In this document: positions 39,267-48,103 of the stretch, piece after piece
Numbering within the stretch: position 1 is the first letter of the stretch
How the letters are laid out: each line of letters begins with the position of its first letter
Origin: an uncultured Porphyromonadaceae bacterium
GTDB taxonomy: Bacteria; Bacteroidota; Bacteroidia; Bacteroidales; Muribaculaceae
DNA length: 52,141 bases
Direction of reading: 5' to 3'
Assembly (NCBI GenBank): GCA_947175645.1
Contig: CAMWNP010000020.1
Location: 1 to 52,141 of the forward strand
The notes under the pieces: model-generated
Databases searched by the model: none
What the model was told of the DNA's origin: nothing
What the model saw: only the letters and a program-made list of their open reading frames with translations
Position numbers and translations under genes: made by a program

Positions 39267-40151
39267 ATGGCAACACTCCGCGAACTCAAAGGCAGAATAG
39301 GCTCCGTCGCATCATCGGAAAAAATCACCGGTGCGATGAAGATGATTTCGTCTGCGAAAATGCACAAGGCGGAACAGGAACTCAAGCAACTGCTCCCTTA
39401 CCGCAATCAGGTGCAGACAATCATAGCAAGCCTTCTCTCCGCCGACACCCCCATGACTTCTCCGCTGATCACCCCGCGTGAGGTGAAAAACATCACGCTC
39501 GTGGCCTGGGGATCGGACGACGGACTCTGCGGAGCGTTCAACGTCAACCTTTTCAAACTCCTCATATCACGTCTGGACTACTACCGGCAGACCTACGGCG
39601 AAAGCGTCAACGTGACCATTATTCCCGTGGGAAGCAAAATGCTCAAGGCAGTTCAGAAATTGCGCCGTCAGGGCGTTGCGGTAGCCCCCGTAGCAGGAAT
39701 TGACTCAAAAGCAGATGCCGGGAGCATTCGCAAAATGCTCGATACACTCCGCGAGTCGTTCCTCTCAGGAGAAACAGACAAGGTTGATTTGCACTACATG
39801 CACTTCCAGAGCATATCACGCCAACGTCCGGTGACAGAACAACTCCTCCCTATCGTGCAGGAAAATCTTCTGGGTAATGACGCGTCAGCCCAAACGGGAC
39901 GTCCCTACATTTTCGAACCCTCGGCAGAGGCCATCTTCAACGCCATCCTTCCGCTGTTCCTTCTGTCAACCCTTCAGGAAGTATTCGTGGAAAACCGCGC
40001 CGCTGAACAGGCTGCCCGCGTGATGGCAATGCAGAGTGCCAACGACAACGCCAAAAAATTACGTGACCAGTTACAATTAGAATATAACAAACTCCGTCAG
40101 CAGGGTATCACAACAGAATTGCTTGATATCCTCGGCGGACAAATCAGATAA
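39267..40151 (+). CDS. atpG: ATP synthase F1 subunit gamma
   Basis: The 294-residue rotor subunit shows the N-terminal helix MATLRELKGRIGSVASSEKI with TGAMKMISSAKM. The globular domain carries SDDGLCGAFN, and the C-terminal helix has EQAARVMAMQSANDNAKKL. All are conserved coiled-coil and rotor segments. It is the last gene of the ATP synthase block; complex I genes resume 32 bases later without a visible terminator. Confidence 0.96.
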   Translation: MATLRELKGRIGSVASSEKITGAMKMISSAKMHKAEQELKQLLPYRNQVQTIIASLLSADTPMTSPLITPREVKNITLVAWGSDDGLCGAFNVNLFKLLISRLDYYRQTYGESVNVTIIPVGSKMLKAVQKLRRQGVAVAPVAGIDSKADAGSIRKMLDTLRESFLSGETDKVDLHYMHFQSISRQRPVTEQLLPIVQENLLGNDASAQTGRPYIFEPSAEAIFNAILPLFLLSTLQEVFVENRAAEQAARVMAMQSANDNAKKLRDQLQLEYNKLRQQGITTELLDILGGQIR

Positions 40152-40183
40152 CCCGAATTAGAAACCAATTATCATATTCATTT

Positions 40184-40831
40184 ATGGGTAGTGTAAAAGA
40201 TTATTTTTCATCGTTAGGAAGCGGAATCTCCTCCCTGTTGAAGGGTATGACCGTTACCGGCAAGGAATTCGTCACTCCTAAAATCACGGAAAAATATCCT
40301 GAAAACCGCGATACTCATGTCTACCCCGACAGATTTCGCGCAATCCTCGTCCTGAAGTACGATGCTGAAGGACGCCACAAATGCATTGCGTGCGGAACAT
40401 GCGAACGCAACTGTCCCAACGGAACAATCACCGTAGAGACAAAAATGGTCGAGACTCCTGACGGCAAGAAGAAAAAGAAACTTGACCGTTACATCTATGA
40501 CCTGGGCAGTTGCACATTCTGCCAGTTATGTGTCACAACATGTCCCACCAATGCCCTGGAGTTCTCCAATGACTTTGAACAGGCTGTGTTCACCCGCTCG
40601 AAACTGGTGAAACAACTGAACTATCTCCCTGAGGTGCCCGATCCCGAGCCTACCCCTGAAGAGAAAGCAGCAGCAGAAGCAGCCCGTCTGGCCAAGATTG
40701 AGGCAGCAAAAAAAGCAGCCGCAGCCAAGAAAGCAGCCGCAGAAGCAGCAAAAGCCGCCGAACAACCCCAGGCTCCAGCCAAGGATGAACCGAAGGCTCC
40801 GGCAGCCGATAAAACTGCAGATTCAGAGTAA
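40184..40831 (+). CDS. nuoI: Complex I subunit NuoI with a long Ala/Lys-rich tail
   Basis: The 215-residue subunit carries two [4Fe-4S] clusters, with ligands C67/C70/C73 plus C77 and C110/C113/C116 plus C120 in the usual CxxCxxCxxxCP pattern. An N-terminal amphipathic helix contacts the membrane arm. The conserved core ends near residue 150. About 65 residues of low-complexity sequence rich in Ala, Lys, Glu and Pro follow, absent from classical NuoI. Without NuoG, this subunit is the outermost electron carrier, so the tail may help dock an electron donor. That is inference. Confidence 0.93.
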   Translation: MGSVKDYFSSLGSGISSLLKGMTVTGKEFVTPKITEKYPENRDTHVYPDRFRAILVLKYDAEGRHKCIACGTCERNCPNGTITVETKMVETPDGKKKKKLDRYIYDLGSCTFCQLCVTTCPTNALEFSNDFEQAVFTRSKLVKQLNYLPEVPDPEPTPEEKAAAEAARLAKIEAAKKAAAAKKAAAEAAKAAEQPQAPAKDEPKAPAADKTADSE

Positions 40832-40947
40832 TCACTCCGGTTAACCGGCCAAAAAAATAGTTACATAACAACGAATAATAATAACAGATGACCCATGGTT
40901 ACGTCTCACGAAACCGGAAGTCAAAAAAATAAAACCAGTCAATCATT
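40832..40947 (+). other. Spacer between nuoI and nuoJ
   Basis: At 116 bases this is the longest gap inside the operon. It has a perfect 12-base palindrome CCGGTTAACCGG (40837-40848) followed by A-rich sequence. No TAnnTTTG element is seen, so an internal promoter is not supported. Confidence 0.45.
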
Positions 40948-41457
40948 ATGGACTCAGTAGGAAGTATCATCATGTACGTGATAATCGCTCTGTCGATTGT
41001 CATCTTCTCGGTACTCGCTGTAACCGCCCGTAAAATTCTTCGTGCGGCTACATACCTGCTGTTCACGCTTTTTGCAACTGCCGCGTTGTATTTCCAACTC
41101 GACTATCCCTTTCTGGGTGCAGTTCAGATCGCCGTGTATGCAGGTGGCATCGTGGTTCTCTTCGTGTTTGCTATTCTTCTCACAAGCAACCCCGGTGACA
41201 ACAGTGAAAAACTTGAATCAAAAAAACGCGTGACCGGACTAATCGCCGCAATTGCAATGCTGCTCGCCGGCGGTTACGCTCTCTGCACCAGATGCTGTGA
41301 TCTTATCATGCCTCAAATGGATTCCGCCACAATGAAAACCGTTGGCGAAACCCTCATGGGAACAGGTTATCAGCAGTATCTCCTCCCATTTGAGGCTGTC
41401 AGTGTGCTTCTTCTCGCTTGTATAATCGGTGGCATTGTCATTGCCCGCAAACGCTAA
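40948..41457 (+). CDS. nuoJ: Complex I subunit NuoJ
   Basis: The 169-residue membrane subunit has five helices. The conserved segment FLGAVQIAVYAGGIVVLFVFAILL (about 54-77) includes the pi-bulge helix 3 that relays quinone-site changes to the proton channels. It lies six bases before nuoK. Confidence 0.94.
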   Translation: MDSVGSIIMYVIIALSIVIFSVLAVTARKILRAATYLLFTLFATAALYFQLDYPFLGAVQIAVYAGGIVVLFVFAILLTSNPGDNSEKLESKKRVTGLIAAIAMLLAGGYALCTRCCDLIMPQMDSATMKTVGETLMGTGYQQYLLPFEAVSVLLLACIIGGIVIARKR

Positions 41458-41463
41458 TTTATC

Positions 41464-41775
41464 ATGAACCTGAATATACTCTGCTATCTTATCCCGGCGC
41501 TTATCATGTTCTGCTGCGGCGTTTACGGTTTCATTACCCGCAAAAACATGATCGCCATCCTGATTTCTCTTGAACTTATGCTCAACGCCGTTGACATCAA
41601 CTTCGTGGTCTTCAACCGGTTCCTCTTCCCCGGTAGCATGGAGGGAATGTTCTTCACACTTTTCGCTATTGCCATTGCCGCTGCCGAAACCGCGCTCGCC
41701 ATTGCAATCATCGTTAACATCTTCCGTGTGGCTAAAAACATCGACGTCCGCGAAATAACTAAAATGAAATTTTAA
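41464..41775 (+). CDS. nuoK: Complex I subunit NuoK
   Basis: The 103-residue subunit has three helices. It shows the family motif MIAILISLELMLNAVDINFV with its conserved glutamate (about E38), and EGMFFTLFAIAIAAAETALAIAI with a second conserved glutamate. Both are needed for proton translocation. Five bases separate it from nuoL. Confidence 0.95.
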   Translation: MNLNILCYLIPALIMFCCGVYGFITRKNMIAILISLELMLNAVDINFVVFNRFLFPGSMEGMFFTLFAIAIAAAETALAIAIIVNIFRVAKNIDVREITKMKF

Positions 41776-41780
41776 GTATC

Positions 41781-43811
41781 ATGGATGCCACTATACAAAT
41801 ACTGATTCTCGCCATTCCCTTGTTCATGTTCCTTCTGCTGGGACTGCTGGGAAAATACCTGTCACCAAAAATCGCAGGTATACTGGGCACTACAGCAATG
41901 GGCGTTGTTACCGCTCTGGCTTACTACACAGCATTTAATTATTTCTTCTCAGGCGACCCCAACTTCCAGCGTGAAATCATAGGTGAACACGGGGAAACCG
42001 TGGTGGAGCATCTCCAGTACATAGTGTTCAACCCCGTGTGGCTTGAATTCTACGGAAACCTCCACATCAACATCGGTTTCATGCTCGATTCAATCTCCGC
42101 CATGATGCTCGTGGTCATAACCACAATATCATTCATGGTCAACCTCTACAGTAACGCCTACATGCGCGACCATGACGGCGTTTACGAAAAAGGTTTCCAG
42201 CGCTACTACGCTTTCCTGGCACTCTTCTCATTCTCAATGCTCGGACTGGTTGTGGCAACCAACATCTTCCAGATGTATATCTTCTGGGAACTTGTAGGTG
42301 CTTCATCATATCTGCTCATCGGCTTCTACTACACAAGCCCGGCAGCAGTGTCAGCATCCAAGAAGGCGTTCATCGTAACCCGCTTCGCCGACCTCGGATT
42401 CCTCATCGGTATTCTCGTCCTTTCATACTACACCGGAGTGTTCAGTTTCATGGACTTCACCTCTGCACCCGTTGAAGGTCTTGCCGACACCTACCACATC
42501 TCACTCGACACCGCATCAACAGTTCTTGCAACCAAGTTTGCCGGAAGCGCCGCTCCTATGTTCATGGGTTGCTCGGTACTCACCTGGGCGCTGGTGCTGA
42601 TATTCATGGGTGGTATGGGTAAATCGGCTATGCTTCCCCTCCACATCTGGCTTCCCGACGCTATGGAAGGCCCCACTCCCGTTTCCGCCCTTATCCACGC
42701 GGCAACAATGGTTGTGGCAGGTGTATATCTCGTAGCGCGTCTCTTCCCCCTCTATCTTCAGGAAACAACAGCGCTGGAGATCGTGACAGTGGTTGGTGCA
42801 ATCACGGCATTCTATGCCGCCATGGTAGCCTGCGCGCAGGTCGACATCAAACGTGTGCTGGCCTTCTCGACCATCTCGCAGATCGCATTCATGATGGTGT
42901 CACTCGGCGTTTGCCGTCCTGAATATCACCATGGAGTAGGTTACATGGCCTCCATGTTCCACCTGTTCACACATGCCATGTTCAAGGCTCTCCTCTTCCT
43001 CGGTGCAGGTGCGCTCATCCATGCCGTACACTCAAACAACTACACCGCAATGCACGGCTTGCGCAAATACATGCCCGTAACCCACTGGACATTCCTTATC
43101 GGCTGTCTCGCAATCGCCGGTATCATCCCCTTCTCAGGATTCTTCTCTAAAGATGAGATCCTGACCGCTTGCGGCGAATACAGCATCTTCGTCTACATCT
43201 GGATGTCTGCCGTGGCAGCACTCACCGCATTCTACATGTTCCGCCTCTATTTCCTCATCTTCTGGTGGAAAGAACATAAAGTACACGATCCTCACCACGC
43301 TCCACATGACCAGCCATGGCCTATGACTGTTCCCCTTATTTTCCTGGCTCTGGTTTCATGCGTGGCCGGATTCATCAACTTCGGTGATTTCGTGACATAC
43401 AACGGCGAGCAGCACACCTTCGACCTTGACTGGACCGTGGCCGGTATCTCGCTGACTGTTGCAGTTGTGTCGATCGCCGTCGCTGCCAAGATGTACATGA
43501 AAGAAAATCCCCTCCCTGACAAGATGGCTGCCGCTCTTCCCCGCCTTTGGGACTGGTGCTACCACCGCTTCTACTGGGACGAACTCTACATGTTCATCAC
43601 CCATCGTATCATCTTCGGGCTTATATGCAAACCTATCGCCTGGTTTGACCGCCATATAATCGACGGAACTATGGACGCATTCGCAACCGTGACAAACAAG
43701 GCCTCATGGTCAATCAAGGGGCTCCAGTCAGGAAATGTCCAGACTTATGTGTGGATCTATCTGATAGGCGCGCTCCTGCTTGGAACAATCACATATATTT
43801 GCCTCATTTAA
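41781..43811 (+). CDS. nuoL: Complex I antiporter-like subunit NuoL
   Basis: The 676-residue subunit has about 16 membrane helices and the long lateral helix near the C-terminus. Conserved elements are FQMYIFWELVGASSYLLIGF with the key glutamate, MGKSAMLPLHIWLPDAMEGPTPVSALIHAATMV, and DIKRVLAFSTISQIAFMM. It is the distal proton pump of complex I. Its end is 28 bases from nuoM. Confidence 0.96.
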   Translation: MDATIQILILAIPLFMFLLLGLLGKYLSPKIAGILGTTAMGVVTALAYYTAFNYFFSGDPNFQREIIGEHGETVVEHLQYIVFNPVWLEFYGNLHINIGFMLDSISAMMLVVITTISFMVNLYSNAYMRDHDGVYEKGFQRYYAFLALFSFSMLGLVVATNIFQMYIFWELVGASSYLLIGFYYTSPAAVSASKKAFIVTRFADLGFLIGILVLSYYTGVFSFMDFTSAPVEGLADTYHISLDTASTVLATKFAGSAAPMFMGCSVLTWALVLIFMGGMGKSAMLPLHIWLPDAMEGPTPVSALIHAATMVVAGVYLVARLFPLYLQETTALEIVTVVGAITAFYAAMVACAQVDIKRVLAFSTISQIAFMMVSLGVCRPEYHHGVGYMASMFHLFTHAMFKALLFLGAGALIHAVHSNNYTAMHGLRKYMPVTHWTFLIGCLAIAGIIPFSGFFSKDEILTACGEYSIFVYIWMSAVAALTAFYMFRLYFLIFWWKEHKVHDPHHAPHDQPWPMTVPLIFLALVSCVAGFINFGDFVTYNGEQHTFDLDWTVAGISLTVAVVSIAVAAKMYMKENPLPDKMAAALPRLWDWCYHRFYWDELYMFITHRIIFGLICKPIAWFDRHIIDGTMDAFATVTNKASWSIKGLQSGNVQTYVWIYLIGALLLGTITYICLI

Positions 43812-43839
43812 CCTGATGAACCGATAAAAACTAATCATT

Positions 43840-45360
43840 ATGTTCGACAATATATTAATTTACTTCGTGCTCATTCCCCTGATTATGCTCGCAGGGGTGG
43901 CACTTAGTCAAAACATAAAGCAGATTCGTGCGGTGGCCGTAACCGGTTCACTGGCGCTGACCGCTCTATCGGTCTATCTGCTTGTTGACTACCTGGCTCT
44001 TCGCGCCGCCGGTGAAACAGCCCCCATGCTCTACACCGGTTCATGGCAATGGTTCGCTCCCCTGAATATCAATCTGGCCGTGGGTGTGGACGGTATCTCA
44101 ATAGCCATGCTGATACTCTCTTCAATTATTCTTCTGACCGGATCTTTCGCTTCCTGGACAATAGCGCAGCCAAAGGCTTTCTTCCTCTGGCTCATACTCC
44201 TGTCAACCGGAGTGTTCGGCTTCTTCATCACCATTGACCTGTTCGCAATGTTCATGTTCTATGAAGTTGCGCTCATCCCCATGTATCTGCTAATCGGAGT
44301 ATGGGGCAGCGGAAAGAAGAACTATTCGGCCATGAAACTTACACTTATGCTCATGGGTGGATCCGCCTTCCTGATGCTCAGCCTGATCGGAATCTACTAC
44401 AACTCCGGACTCTTCTCATGGAACATTGTGGAAATTGCGCAGGACGGCAACATCTCACACAGTTGGCAGATGTTCCTTTTCCCCATGGCTTTCGTTGGAT
44501 TCGGTGTCCTCGGAGCAATGTTCCCCTTCCACACATGGAGCCCTGACGGTCACGCTTCCGCACCCACTGCAGTGTCAATGCTTCACGCCGGCGTGCTGAT
44601 GAAACTCGGAGGTTACGGCTGTTTCCGCGTGGCCATCTACCTGATGCCCCAGGCTGCCAACGAACTCGCATGGATATTCCTTATCCTCACCGGCATCTCG
44701 GTTGTTTACGGCGCATTCTCCGCTTGTGTGCAGACTGACCTCAAATACATCAACGCCTATTCATCAGTGTCACACTGCGGTCTGGTGCTTTTCGCAATCC
44801 TCATGCTCAACACCACTGCAATGACAGGTGCCATCATGCAGATGCTCTCACACGGTCTGATGACTGCACTCTTCTTCGCCCTGATAGGTATGATCTATGG
44901 ACGTACCCACACACGTGACGTACGTGAAATGGGAGGACTGATGAAAATCATGCCCTATCTGGCCGTATGTTATGTAATCGCCGGTATGGCCTCACTCGGT
45001 CTCCCGGGTCTCTCAGGATTCGTTGCGGAAATGACAATCTTCATCGGTTCTTTTGAACAGGGTATGATTGACTTCCTCCATGGCCACGGCTCGCTCCGCC
45101 TTGTGTTCACCATCATAGCATGCTGCTCAATCGTTATAACCGCGGTTTACATTCTCCGCGTCGTGGGCAAACTGCTCCTCGGACCTGTTCAGGATGACCA
45201 CCACCGTCAACTCACTGACGCCACATGGTGGGAACGCACCGCAACTGCCACTCTCATTATCTGCGTGGCTGCAATCGGTTGCTTCCCCAACTTCTTTGAA
45301 TCACTCATTAAATTCACCTTCAGCCCTGACATTTTCAAGGTTCTGGGCATGATCCAATAA
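43840..45360 (+). CDS. nuoM: Complex I antiporter-like subunit NuoM
   Basis: The 506-residue subunit has 14 membrane helices. DLFAMFMFYEVALIPMYLLIG carries the conserved glutamate. FPFHTWSPDGHASAPTAVSM and the lysine-bearing TDLKYINAYSSVSHCGL are the other proton-channel motifs. It is the central antiporter-like pump and is followed by nuoN after 12 bases. Confidence 0.96.
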   Translation: MFDNILIYFVLIPLIMLAGVALSQNIKQIRAVAVTGSLALTALSVYLLVDYLALRAAGETAPMLYTGSWQWFAPLNINLAVGVDGISIAMLILSSIILLTGSFASWTIAQPKAFFLWLILLSTGVFGFFITIDLFAMFMFYEVALIPMYLLIGVWGSGKKNYSAMKLTLMLMGGSAFLMLSLIGIYYNSGLFSWNIVEIAQDGNISHSWQMFLFPMAFVGFGVLGAMFPFHTWSPDGHASAPTAVSMLHAGVLMKLGGYGCFRVAIYLMPQAANELAWIFLILTGISVVYGAFSACVQTDLKYINAYSSVSHCGLVLFAILMLNTTAMTGAIMQMLSHGLMTALFFALIGMIYGRTHTRDVREMGGLMKIMPYLAVCYVIAGMASLGLPGLSGFVAEMTIFIGSFEQGMIDFLHGHGSLRLVFTIIACCSIVITAVYILRVVGKLLLGPVQDDHHRQLTDATWWERTATATLIICVAAIGCFPNFFESLIKFTFSPDIFKVLGMIQ

Positions 45361-45372
45361 AATATAGAAGCA

Positions 45373-46854
45373 ATGGATTATTCTCAGTTTTTAGCAATGA
45401 AGCAGGAGATTGCGCTCCTTGTGGTTTTTCTCCTTGTCTTCCTCTATGACACCTTCATGCCCAAGAAGGCGCAGAACGCTACCGCTGCGTTCACTACTGT
45501 AGTTTTCGCCATTTTCACCGTCCTCTCAATAGCGGACATGTTCTGCCCCTGCAGCACTGCCGATGCAACTGCTTTCGCAGGAATGTACGTGACCGGTCCG
45601 GTGATTATGGCAATAAAGAACATTCTGAATATTGGTGTGCTGATTGTGCTGATACAGTCAATCAAATGGGCTAACGGTGAGTTCATGATCGTTCGCCGAG
45701 GTGAGTTCTACGAACTGCTCCTTGTCACTCTTTTCGGAATGTATCTGATGATTTCCGCCCGCCACTTCCTCCTTTTCCTCATCGGTCTGGAGTCAGCATC
45801 ACTCCCCCTCGCCGCAATGGTGGCGTTCGACAAAAAACGTTATGAAAGCCATGAGGCAGCAGTGAAATATCTGCTTACCGCTGTGTTCTCATCAGCAGTA
45901 TTCATGATGGGTTTGTCATTCGTCTACGGACTCGCCGGATCGCTCTACTTCTCTGATATCAACCTGATGATTTTCGGAGAAAATTCAGCACTTGCAGTTG
46001 TGGCGCTGGCTTTTGTTATTGCAGGAGTAGGATTCAAACTTTCACTGGTTCCATTCCACTTGTGGACCGCTGATGTTTACCAGGGTGCCCCCACATCCGC
46101 AACCTCTTATCTTTCCGTTATTTCAAAAGGAGCAACCGCATTCGCGTTCCTGGTTGTGATGGTTCAGGCCTTCGGAATGTTCTACGAGGAAGTATGGCAA
46201 TGGATGCTCTATGCTCTGATTATTCTTACCATAACAGTAGGTAACCTCTTCGCAATCCGCCAGAAAAACCTCAAGCGATTCCTCGCCTTCTCTTCAATCT
46301 CACAGGCCGGATATATCATGCTTGGTGTCATCGCTTTCAATGCAACCGGTGTGGCTTCGTTGATGTACTATGTTCTGGTTTACATCTTCTCCAACCTCGC
46401 TGCCTTCGGTGTTATCGGTGCCATTGAAAATGCCACCGGTAAGGTTGACATGGACGACTATAACGGACTGAGCACAACAAATCCCCGCCTGTCGTTCTGC
46501 ATGATGCTCGCAATGTTCTCCCTGGCAGGTATTCCTCCTTTCGCCGGATTCTTCAGTAAATTCTTCATCTTTGCAGGTGCCCTCCAGCAGGGAACAATCG
46601 CCATTTACATCCTCGTTCTGATAGCCCTTATCAACACAATCGTATCGCTCTACTACTATCTGCTCGTTGTTAAGGCAATGTACATCAAAACCGAAGAACC
46701 CTGTCAGATTCCCACATTCCGCTCGGCTTGCACCGAACGTCTCGGATTGTGGATCTCGGTTGCCGGAATCCTTGTGCTCGGTGTGGGTGCGGTATTCTAC
46801 AACTACCTTCTCGAAATGACCACATCTCTGGGTCTTTTCGGTTCAATAATGTAA
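45373..46854 (+). CDS. nuoN: Complex I antiporter-like subunit NuoN
   Basis: The 493-residue subunit has about 14 membrane helices. It shows LLFLIGLESASLPLAAMVAF with the conserved glutamate, VPFHLWTADVYQGAPTSATSYL, and NLKRFLAFSSISQAGYIM with the channel lysine region. It is the last gene of the operon; two hairpins follow its stop. Confidence 0.96.
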   Translation: MDYSQFLAMKQEIALLVVFLLVFLYDTFMPKKAQNATAAFTTVVFAIFTVLSIADMFCPCSTADATAFAGMYVTGPVIMAIKNILNIGVLIVLIQSIKWANGEFMIVRRGEFYELLLVTLFGMYLMISARHFLLFLIGLESASLPLAAMVAFDKKRYESHEAAVKYLLTAVFSSAVFMMGLSFVYGLAGSLYFSDINLMIFGENSALAVVALAFVIAGVGFKLSLVPFHLWTADVYQGAPTSATSYLSVISKGATAFAFLVVMVQAFGMFYEEVWQWMLYALIILTITVGNLFAIRQKNLKRFLAFSSISQAGYIMLGVIAFNATGVASLMYYVLVYIFSNLAAFGVIGAIENATGKVDMDDYNGLSTTNPRLSFCMMLAMFSLAGIPPFAGFFSKFFIFAGALQQGTIAIYILVLIALINTIVSLYYYLLVVKAMYIKTEEPCQIPTFRSACTERLGLWISVAGILVLGVGAVFYNYLLEMTTSLGLFGSIM

Positions 46855-46860
46855 GATAGG

Positions 46861-46936
46861 TCAACTTCGGTTGATTTCTCATAACATAATCTTATCCCTG
46901 TCACCCGGTGTCACCGACATCCGATGACAGGGATAA
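46861..46936 (+). terminator. Double hairpin ending the nuo-atp operon
   Basis: Seven bases after the stop, TCAAC-TTCG-GTTGA (46861-46874) forms a C(UUCG)G tetraloop hairpin. A 12-bp stem follows, TTATCCCTGTCA (46892-46903) with TGACAGGGATAA (46925-46936), holding an inner CGGTG/CACCG. AAATTATT follows. Confidence 0.75.
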
Positions 46937-46997
46937 AATTATTCTGAACCCTCCGCATGGGAAAATTGTTCTATGTGAAGAAAAAATTATATATAAT

Positions 46998-47903
46998 ATG
47001 GAAAAAATTCTCACACAAACACTTGATAAAATAGCAAAGCAACTTTCTGAGACACCGGTTAACACAGGCATGTGTCATATACGGCGTCGCGGTGAACCTC
47101 TCCCATCACAATCAAAGGTCAAGGAAATCGTGTCCCTTTGCAGGGCACTTATTTTCCCCGGCTTTTTCGGAGACAGTGGCGTCACCCAGCAGAACATGCG
47201 TTATCATGCAGGACTGAACATTGAAAGGCTCTCCATGCTGCTCATTGATCAGATTGTGGCGGGAAAATGCATCGAGGCCCCTTGCTGTCAGCCGCTTGAT
47301 GTTGACTCGCTCACAAAGGATGCCATACCGTTGTGCGATGCCTTCATCCGTCAGTTGCCGGAACTCCGCCGAGTGCTGATGACGGATGTGGAAGCAACCT
47401 ATAAGGCAGACCCCGCTGCTCTATCAATAGAAGAAGTAATTTACTGCTATCCTTCCATTCTGGCTACGAGCGCCTATAGGGTGGCACATCTTCTCCATAC
47501 TCTCGACGTGCCGGTTATCCCACGTATGATAACAGAACTCGCTCACTCAGAAACCGGTATTGACATCCACCCTGCTGCCACAATCGGAGAATCATTCACC
47601 ATCGATCACGGCACAGGCATAGTAATCGGAGCCACATGCATAATCGGTGATAACGTCAAGATTTTCCAGGGTGTGACTTTAGGAGCCAAGAGTTTCAAAC
47701 TCGATGAAAACAACAACCCCATCAAGGGGATACCACGCCACCCGATAATCGGCAATAATGTGGTTGTTTATGCAAATGCCACTATATTAGGCCGTATCAC
47801 CATTGGTGACAACGCCATCATAGGTGGTAACCTTTGGGTTACTGAGGACGTGGCTCCCGGAGAGAAAATCGTCCAGGCACCGGCCAAGGAAAACCGTGGT
47901 TGA
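46998..47903 (+). CDS. cysE: Serine O-acetyltransferase
   Basis: The 301-residue enzyme makes O-acetylserine from L-serine and acetyl-CoA for cysteine synthesis. A helical N-terminal domain (about 1-190) precedes a left-handed beta-helix of hexapeptide repeats with DIHPAATIGESFTIDHGTGI, VIGATCIIGDNVKIFQGVTLGA and GNNVVVYANATILG. The Asp-His pair of DHGTG is catalytic. I chose the ATG at 46998 (MEKILTQTLDKIAKQL), since an earlier ATG at 46908 lies inside the upstream terminator hairpin. No promoter matching TAnnTTTG was found in the short gap, so partial readthrough from nuoN is possible. Confidence 0.9.
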   Translation: MEKILTQTLDKIAKQLSETPVNTGMCHIRRRGEPLPSQSKVKEIVSLCRALIFPGFFGDSGVTQQNMRYHAGLNIERLSMLLIDQIVAGKCIEAPCCQPLDVDSLTKDAIPLCDAFIRQLPELRRVLMTDVEATYKADPAALSIEEVIYCYPSILATSAYRVAHLLHTLDVPVIPRMITELAHSETGIDIHPAATIGESFTIDHGTGIVIGATCIIGDNVKIFQGVTLGAKSFKLDENNNPIKGIPRHPIIGNNVVVYANATILGRITIGDNAIIGGNLWVTEDVAPGEKIVQAPAKENRG

Positions 47904-47978
47904 CAAGCCACATGCCAAGTGACCATTAATCGGTATGTAACCTGATGACTAATCTGTGTGGGATCAGTCAGTATCCGT

Positions 47979-47998
47979 GTAAATCACATAGGATTTAC
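47979..47998 (+). terminator. Possible weak terminator after cysE
   Basis: GTAAATC (47979-47985) and GATTTAC (47992-47998) form a 7-bp stem with a 6-base loop. There is no T-run, so support is modest. The rest of the 200-base gap holds only the kinase promoter. Confidence 0.35.
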
Positions 47999-48046
47999 TC
48001 CGTTGTAAAGAGCAGGGAACAATTATGTAAAAAAAATATTTCAAAA

Positions 48047-48080
48047 TTGTAGCAATATTGAAAATTATTTCTTAATTTTG
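48047..48080 (+). promoter_or_regulatory. Promoter of the sensor-kinase gene
   Basis: TAATTTTG (48073-48080) matches the -7 element. TTGT at 48047-48050, 22 bases upstream, is a slightly distant -33. The leader would be about 15-20 bases, which supports the ATG at 48104 over a GTG at 48080 inside the promoter. Confidence 0.6.
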
Positions 48081-48103
48081 TGCCGTTAACCAATCGCAAA
48101 ATT